Shown in pieces: positions 59,736 through 64,000 of a DNA stretch of 64,000 nucleotides (the stretch's first letter is position 1; each line of letters begins with the position of its first letter). The DNA is taken from NCBI GenBank assembly GCA_026984045.1, contig JALSSV010000021.1, positions 1-64,000 of the forward strand, given 5' to 3'. The DNA is from Chromatiales bacterium. GTDB taxonomy: Bacteria > Pseudomonadota > Gammaproteobacteria > UBA6429 > Thiohalophilaceae. Position numbers and translations under genes: made by a program. Under the pieces are notes generated by a model that did no database searches, was not told the origin of the DNA, and worked only from the letters and a program-made list of their open reading frames with translations.

Positions 59736-62243
59736 TCAGGCCTTGACGACCTTCACGGCGCACTTCTTGTAGTCCGTTTCCTTGGACAGGGGATCGGTGG
59801 CGTCGAGGGTCAGCTTGTTGACCAGGCGGCCGGCGTCGAACCAGGGAATGAACACCAATCCCCGGGGCGGCCGGTTGCGGCCGCGGGTTTCCACCTGCAC
59901 CTCGATCTCGCCGCGGCGGCTCATGACCTTGGCCATCATGCCCCGGCGCAGGCCCCTCGCCCGGGCGTCGTCGGGGTGCATGAAGACCACCGCATCGGGG
60001 AAGGCGCGATACAGCTCGGGCACCCGCCGGGTCATGGAGCCCGAATGCCAGTGCTCCAGTACCCGCCCGGTGGACAGCCACAGATCGTATTCGGCATCCG
60101 GGCTCTCGGCGGGCGGCTCGTAGGGGGCGAAGATGATGTTGGCGCGGCCGTCGGGCTTGCCGTAGAACTTTACGCCCTCGCCGGGCTTGACGAAGGGATC
60201 GTACCCCTCGCGATAGCGCCACAGCGTCTCCTTGCCGTTGACCACCGGCCAGCGCATGCCGCGCACCTTGTGATACTGGTCGAACTCGCCGAGGTTGTGG
60301 CCCTTCTTCGGCCCCTGGGTACCGAACAGGCGGTATTCCTCGAACAGCCCCTTCTGCACGTAGAAGCCGAAGTGCTCCATCTCGTCATTGTCGTAGACAT
60401 TGCCGCGATCGTCGGTGACCGGCTGCTTCGGATACTTGTCCACCTGGCCGTTGCGGAAGAGGATTTCATACAGCGTCTTGCCCCGGTATTCGGGTTTCTT
60501 GGCGATCAGCGCCTCGGGCCAGACCTCCTCGACCTTGAAGCGCTTGGAGAACTCCATGATCTGCCACAGATCCGACTTGGCCTCGCCCGGTGCCTTGACC
60601 TGCTGGCGCCAGAACTGGGTGCGCCGCTCGGCGTTGCCGTAGGCGCCTTCCTTCTCCGTCCACATGGCCGTGGGCAGGATCAGATCCGCCGCCTGGGCGG
60701 TGACCGTGGGATAGGGATCGGAAACCACGATGAAGTTCTCGGGATTGCGATAGCCCGGGTAGGTCTCCTCGTTCATGTTGGCCGCCGCCTGCATGTTGTT
60801 GTTGCACATCACCCAGTAGGCGTTGAGCTTGCCGTCCTTGAGCATGCGGTTCTGCAGCACGGCGTGGTAGCCGGGCTTGGCGGGAATGGTCCCCTCGGGC
60901 AGCTTCCAGATCTTCTCGGCGAAGTCGCGATGGGCCTTCTTCTTGACCACCAGATCCGCCGGCAGACGATGGGCGAAGGTGCCCACCTCGCGGGCCGTGC
61001 CGCAGGCCGAGGGCTGGCCGGTGAGCGAGAAGGGGCTGTTGCCCGGCTCGGAGATCTTGCCCATCAGCAGGTGCACGTTGTAGAGCAGGCCGTTGACCCA
61101 CACGCCGCGCGAGTGCTGGTTGAAGCCCATGGTCCAGTAGGAGGCGACCTTCTTCTTCGGATCCGCATAGACCTTGGCCAGCTTGAGCAGTTGCGCCTTG
61201 GGCACGCCCGACAGTTCCGAGACGTATTCCAGGGTGTAGGGCTCCACCGACTTCGCATACTCCTCGAAGCTGATCTTCGAGATCTTGCCCTTGCCGGGGT
61301 TCTTGGCCTTCTTCTCCAGCGGATGAGTGGGCCGCAGGCCGTAGCCGATGTCGGTGACCGTCTTGGTGAAGTTGACGTGCTTGCCGATGAAGTCCTTGTT
61401 GTAGGCCTTGTTCCGGATGATGTAGTTGGCGATGAAATTGAGGATCGCCAGATCCGTCTGCGGCTTGAAGACCATGCCGTTGTCGGCCAGATCGAAGCAG
61501 CGGTTGCGGTAGGTGGACAGCACGTGCACCTCGGAACCCGGCTTGGTCAGGCGCGTGTCGGACAGGCGCGACCAGAGAATGGGGTGCATCTCGGCCATGT
61601 TGGAGCCCCAGAGCACGAACACGTCGGCGTGCTCCAGATCGTCGTAGCAGCCCATGGGTTCGTCGGAACCGAAACCGCGGATGAAGGCACCCACCGCCGA
61701 GGCCATGCAGTGGCGGGCATTGGGATCGATGTTGTTGGAACGGAAGCCGGCCTTGTAGAGCTTGGAAGCCGCATAGCCTTCCCACACGGTCCACTGCCCG
61801 GAGCCGAACATGCCCACCGCCGTGGGCCCCTTCTTCTTCAGGGTCTCCTTCCACTTCTCGGCCATGATGTCGAAGGCCTGATCCCAGGTGATGGGCGTGA
61901 ACTCGCCGTTCTTGTCGTACTTGCCGTTCTTCATGCGCAGCAGGGGCTGGGTGAGCCGGTCCTTGCCGTACATGATCTTGGAAAGGAAGTAGCCCTTGAT
62001 GCAGTTGAGGCCCCGATTGACCGGTGCATCCGGATCCCCCTGGGTGGCCACCACCCGGCCGTTCTTGGTGCCCACCAGCACCGAACAGCCGGTGCCACAG
62101 AACCGGCACGGTGCCTTGTCCCAGCGGATCTTGATCTCCTCCCGGGTCAGTGCCTGGCTGACCCCCGGCATGCTCACCCCGGCCGCGGCCGCCGTGGCGG
62201 CGATGGCATTGGTCTTGATAAAGTCACGACGGTTCATTTTCAT
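59736..62243 (-). CDS. napA: NapA periplasmic nitrate reductase catalytic subunit
   Basis: An 835-residue Mo-bisMGD nitrate reductase. Tat signal [20 protein letters not shown]; [4Fe-4S] ligands [17 protein letters not shown] ... NCIKG; the Mo-ligating Cys in [13 protein letters not shown]. The full catalytic domains are present to the C-terminal [20 protein letters not shown]. Reduces nitrate to nitrite in the periplasm. ATGA overlap with napD. Confidence 0.97.
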   Translation of the reverse strand: MKMNRRDFIKTNAIAATAAAAGVSMPGVSQALTREEIKIRWDKAPCRFCGTGCSVLVGTKNGRVVATQGDPDAPVNRGLNCIKGYFLSKIMYGKDRLTQPLLRMKNGKYDKNGEFTPITWDQAFDIMAEKWKETLKKKGPTAVGMFGSGQWTVWEGYAASKLYKAGFRSNNIDPNARHCMASAVGAFIRGFGSDEPMGCYDDLEHADVFVLWGSNMAEMHPILWSRLSDTRLTKPGSEVHVLSTYRNRCFDLADNGMVFKPQTDLAILNFIANYIIRNKAYNKDFIGKHVNFTKTVTDIGYGLRPTHPLEKKAKNPGKGKISKISFEEYAKSVEPYTLEYVSELSGVPKAQLLKLAKVYADPKKKVASYWTMGFNQHSRGVWVNGLLYNVHLLMGKISEPGNSPFSLTGQPSACGTAREVGTFAHRLPADLVVKKKAHRDFAEKIWKLPEGTIPAKPGYHAVLQNRMLKDGKLNAYWVMCNNNMQAAANMNEETYPGYRNPENFIVVSDPYPTVTAQAADLILPTAMWTEKEGAYGNAERRTQFWRQQVKAPGEAKSDLWQIMEFSKRFKVEEVWPEALIAKKPEYRGKTLYEILFRNGQVDKYPKQPVTDDRGNVYDNDEMEHFGFYVQKGLFEEYRLFGTQGPKKGHNLGEFDQYHKVRGMRWPVVNGKETLWRYREGYDPFVKPGEGVKFYGKPDGRANIIFAPYEPPAESPDAEYDLWLSTGRVLEHWHSGSMTRRVPELYRAFPDAVVFMHPDDARARGLRRGMMAKVMSRRGEIEVQVETRGRNRPPRGLVFIPWFDAGRLVNKLTLDATDPLSKETDYKKCAVKVVKA

Positions 62244-62548
62244 TTTGAGGCCTCCTCATTTCCGGATTCCGTGCGCAACACCGCCGGCACCGGGTCCCAC
62301 GCCGATTCGGTGTTCTCGTCTGCTTCGTAATGGTGATAGATCATCGCCGCCGAGATGACGCCAGGCACGTCCTGCACCTGCGCCACCTTGTCGGCCAGCA
62401 TGCGGGTTTCGGCTTCTTCCACGGTCACCACCAGCCGTCCCTCCGCGGAGATCGCGTGCACTTCGACGCCGGGCAGGGCTTCCAGCCGGCGGGCGACTTC
62501 CTCGGCCTTTTCGGGGCGGGCGTGGACCAGTACGCCACTGATGTTCAT
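62240..62548 (-). CDS. napD: NapD chaperone
   Basis: A 102-residue NapD: ferredoxin-like fold starting [20 protein letters not shown], with [20 protein letters not shown]. Binds the NapA Tat signal and assists cofactor loading. ATGA overlaps with napF and napA on both sides. Somewhat longer C-terminus than E. coli NapD (about 87). Confidence 0.93.
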   Translation of the reverse strand: MNISGVLVHARPEKAEEVARRLEALPGVEVHAISAEGRLVVTVEEAETRMLADKVAQVQDVPGVISAAMIYHHYEADENTESAWDPVPAVLRTESGNEEASK

Positions 62549-63072
62549 GCATGAACCTCCTCGCTGGGGGATGAAACGGGGATACGCCGGCGCAGGCCGA
62601 TGGCCTGGCCGGGACAGGGCCGCACGCAGGCGCCGCAGCCGGTGCAGGCCGCCGGCTCCACCACCGGGCGCATGACGCCGCCGGGCTGCGAGCGCAGCAC
62701 GATGGCCGCCGCCTCGCACTGTTCCTGGCAGGTGAGACAGACCACGCCCTGCCAGGCCAGGCAGGCCGCGGGATCGATGTACGGGGCCAGCGACCAGGCC
62801 TGGCGCTGGGCCTGATCGGCGATCACGCCGGGACGGCAGGCCTCGGCACAGGCATGACAGAAGGTGCATTCCCCGCGGCGGAAGTCCACTTCGGGATAAC
62901 CGCCGCGCCCGCGGATCAGGATGCCTTCTGGACAGGCCCGCAGGCAGTCTTCGCAACGGGAGCAATAGTCGACGAAGGCCGACTCCGCGATCGCCCACGG
63001 CGGGCGGATGACCGGATGCCGTCCGGTGGGATCACCGCGCAGGAACTGGGATCGGCTGACGTGTGCGTTCAT
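62545..63072 (-). CDS. napF: NapF ferredoxin-type protein
   Basis: A 175-residue cytoplasmic Fe-S protein with CSRCEDCLRACP, CTFCHACAEACRP, CLTCQEQC and CTGCGACVRPCP. Interacts with NapA during Fe-S assembly. First gene of the operon; the FNR-like palindrome is about 50 bases upstream. Confidence 0.93.
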   Translation of the reverse strand: MNAHVSRSQFLRGDPTGRHPVIRPPWAIAESAFVDYCSRCEDCLRACPEGILIRGRGGYPEVDFRRGECTFCHACAEACRPGVIADQAQRQAWSLAPYIDPAACLAWQGVVCLTCQEQCEAAAIVLRSQPGGVMRPVVEPAACTGCGACVRPCPGQAIGLRRRIPVSSPSEEVHA

Positions 63073-63120
63073 CGTGGCCCTCGTTTGCCGCCAGCTTGCG
63101 AAATAACCCTGTCGTCCGCA

Positions 63121-63134
63121 TTGACTTGAGTCAA
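63121..63134 (-). promoter_or_regulatory. FNR-like palindrome upstream of napF
   Basis: TTGACTTGAGTCAA has perfectly symmetric TTGAC/GTCAA arms around a 4-base spacer, one change per half-site from FNR (TTGAT/ATCAA). 49 bases before the napF ATG. Could bind ANR/FNR weakly or a DNR-type CRP-family regulator. Confidence 0.7.
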
Positions 63135-63548
63135 TTCGAATATTCGGATGGAATAAAATAACTGACTGTTTTACTTCTGATATTTCTGACAGACCGACAC
63201 TGGCAACAGGCCGGAGACAGCAAACGAAAAACCGGATGGGGTGACTCCTGGAGAGTGAAGACGCAACGAAAACAGCCGGTTTGCAATCGGCTTTTCACCA
63301 CGTGCGGCCGAGGGCAAGCGCGATATTGTGCGGACGCAAGATCCGTGAAAAACACAGGAAAACTGCAAATCGCTTTTGACGTTCGGAATGAATCGGATAC
63401 GGGCCGCGGCCCAAAGGGGAATTATCAAGCCGCGAATTTCCTGCAGAGGAGAGAACCTGCAAATTGCAGGTCTGGATAATTATGAGACGATGAGTATCGA
63501 GTCAGCGGCAGAATGGCCGCCTGTGTTTCGAAACGGACATCCCGCCGG
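63135..63548. other. Region between ccmI and the nap promoter
   Basis: About 410 bases without a supported gene. It contains a palindrome CCTGCAAATTGCAGG (63449-63463), stem AACCGG (63230-63235)/CCGGTT (63276-63281) with further pairing, and an AT-rich tract next to the nap operator. No terminator for ccmI and no riboswitch consensus was recognised. Confidence 0.45.
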
Positions 63549-64000
63549 TCAGGGCACGACCTGATCGATGTGCACGGTGATCGGCTCGCGCCGCTTGCTC
63601 TTGACGGGGGAAACCTCGCCCTTGAGATCGCCACTTTGCGGCAGGGCATTGCCCGACTTCGAGACCCGCGCCTCGATACGGACCTGGGGAAAATTCGACA
63701 GCTTCATCTGCGGCATCATGGCCAGGCTGTCGTCGAGCACCACGGTCAGCGGCAGATCCTTCACCTGCTTGCGCACCACCGCCAGGGGCATGGGCGGGCC
63801 GCTGAGGGCGCGGGCAAACACGAACACGGTGTCTTCTGGCGAAACCTTGTCCTTCAGGGCCGCAGCCAAATCCACCGTCACCGTCAGCCGGGCACCGCTC
63901 TTGGCAGCCGCCTTGGTCACGGCGCTGGCATCCACCTCCACGGCATGCCCCAGGGCCTTCTCCGCGCGGGCGATCAGGGCCGCCACTTCCTTGCGGGATT
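63549..64000 (-). CDS. ccmI: CcmI C-terminal part (cytochrome c maturation), cut by window edge
   Basis: About 150 residues of the C-terminal domain of CcmI: VTVDLAAALKDKVSPEDTVF, ARALSGPPMPLAVVRKQVKD, LPLTVVLDDSLAMMPQMKLS and SKSGNALPQSGDLKGEVSP. The frame is open to 64000, so the gene continues upstream. It presents apocytochrome to the heme lyase; neighbouring nap cytochromes need this system. A GTG near 63986 is internal, not the start. Confidence 0.9.
   Translation of the reverse strand, partial: SRKEVAALIARAEKALGHAVEVDASAVTKAAAKSGARLTVTVDLAAALKDKVSPEDTVFVFARALSGPPMPLAVVRKQVKDLPLTVVLDDSLAMMPQMKLSNFPQVRIEARVSKSGNALPQSGDLKGEVSPVKSKRREPITVHIDQVVP

Noticed and set aside
63190-63300. Possible c-di-GMP or molybdenum-cofactor riboswitch before nap
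   Set aside because: Contains GACGCAACG and GGCAAC strings but lacks the conserved spacing of GEMM or Moco motifs, and lies upstream of the operator rather than in the leader.
1-64000. tRNA, rRNA, tmRNA or CRISPR arrays
   Set aside because: No cloverleaf T-loop/anticodon pattern, rRNA core or regularly spaced direct repeats were seen. The dispersed repeats are inverted or irregularly spaced.

Overview
The window is a GC-rich (roughly two thirds G+C), densely coded piece of a proteobacterial chromosome. The gene content points to a facultatively anaerobic, sulfur-oxidising gammaproteobacterium of the Chromatiales/Ectothiorhodospiraceae type. The evidence for this is a cytoplasmic sulfite-oxidising molybdoenzyme SoeABC, a dissimilatory-type ATP sulfurylase Sat, a complete napFDAGHBC periplasmic nitrate reductase operon, O2-independent ubiquinone synthesis (UbiT, UbiU, UbiV), a B12-dependent class II ribonucleotide reductase, and Pseudomonas-like gene pairs (PA2778/PA2779, NrdJa/NrdJb). 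The taxon is inferred; no rRNA or tRNA gene was recognised.

Layout. Positions 1-9.3 kb hold housekeeping and signalling genes: aldo-keto reductase, HIT protein, two tandem cyclic-nucleotide-binding proteins (one fused to rhodanese), HDOD, SH3/coiled-coil membrane protein, Rieske protein, a tailed HU, HAD hydrolase, CBS protein and a YfaZ-type porin. From 9.4 to 14 kb a rhomboid protease with a TPR-like tail faces a zinc-ribbon/TPR membrane protein, followed by a Ycf46-type AAA ATPase. From 14.3 to 24 kb are YajQ, CbiX, YcgN, three small PilZ proteins, a YkgJ/PA2778/PA2779 cluster, a DksA-like protein, a K+ channel plus patatin, an ExeA-FHA ATPase and a cation-diffusion-facilitator (CDF) transporter. 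From 24 to 26.4 kb lies a five-gene translationally coupled operon with CbiZ (cobinamide salvage). From 26.6 to 29.5 kb is a cytochrome b561/PepSY/two-component operon. From 30 to 31.8 kb is an arsR-permease-thioredoxin operon with its operator. From 32.2 to 37 kb is nrdJa (intein-interrupted) and nrdJb. From 37.5 to 40 kb are two Hsp20 genes and a DegQ-type protease. From 40.6 to 49 kb is the sulfur block (sat, soeABC). From 49.1 to 53.3 kb is the anaerobic quinone block. From 53.4 to 56.6 kb are a hydrolase and a GGDEF-EAL protein. From 56.8 to 63.1 kb is nap, and the window ends inside ccmI.

How it fits together: sulfite is oxidised by SoeABC into the quinone pool. UbiTUV can keep that pool supplied without oxygen, and Nap (NapC/NapGH quinol oxidation) drains it to nitrate. 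FNR/ANR-type palindromes sit upstream of ubiT, the rSAM-yhcC-ubiUV operon and nap. CbiZ recycles corrinoids that the class II ribonucleotide reductase needs.

The most unusual signal is not a gene. A family of four large intergenic palindromes (near 4.1, 6.1, 16.7 and 41.2 kb) shares a conserved core, but each copy has its own 30-31 bp stem sequence that is perfectly complementary within the copy. Two copies carry a second outer stem that behaves the same way. Several further short dispersed repeat families (CTCTGCG, TAGGAGCG, GGGTAGC) decorate the intergenic regions, and one of them supplies stop codons to neighbouring genes.
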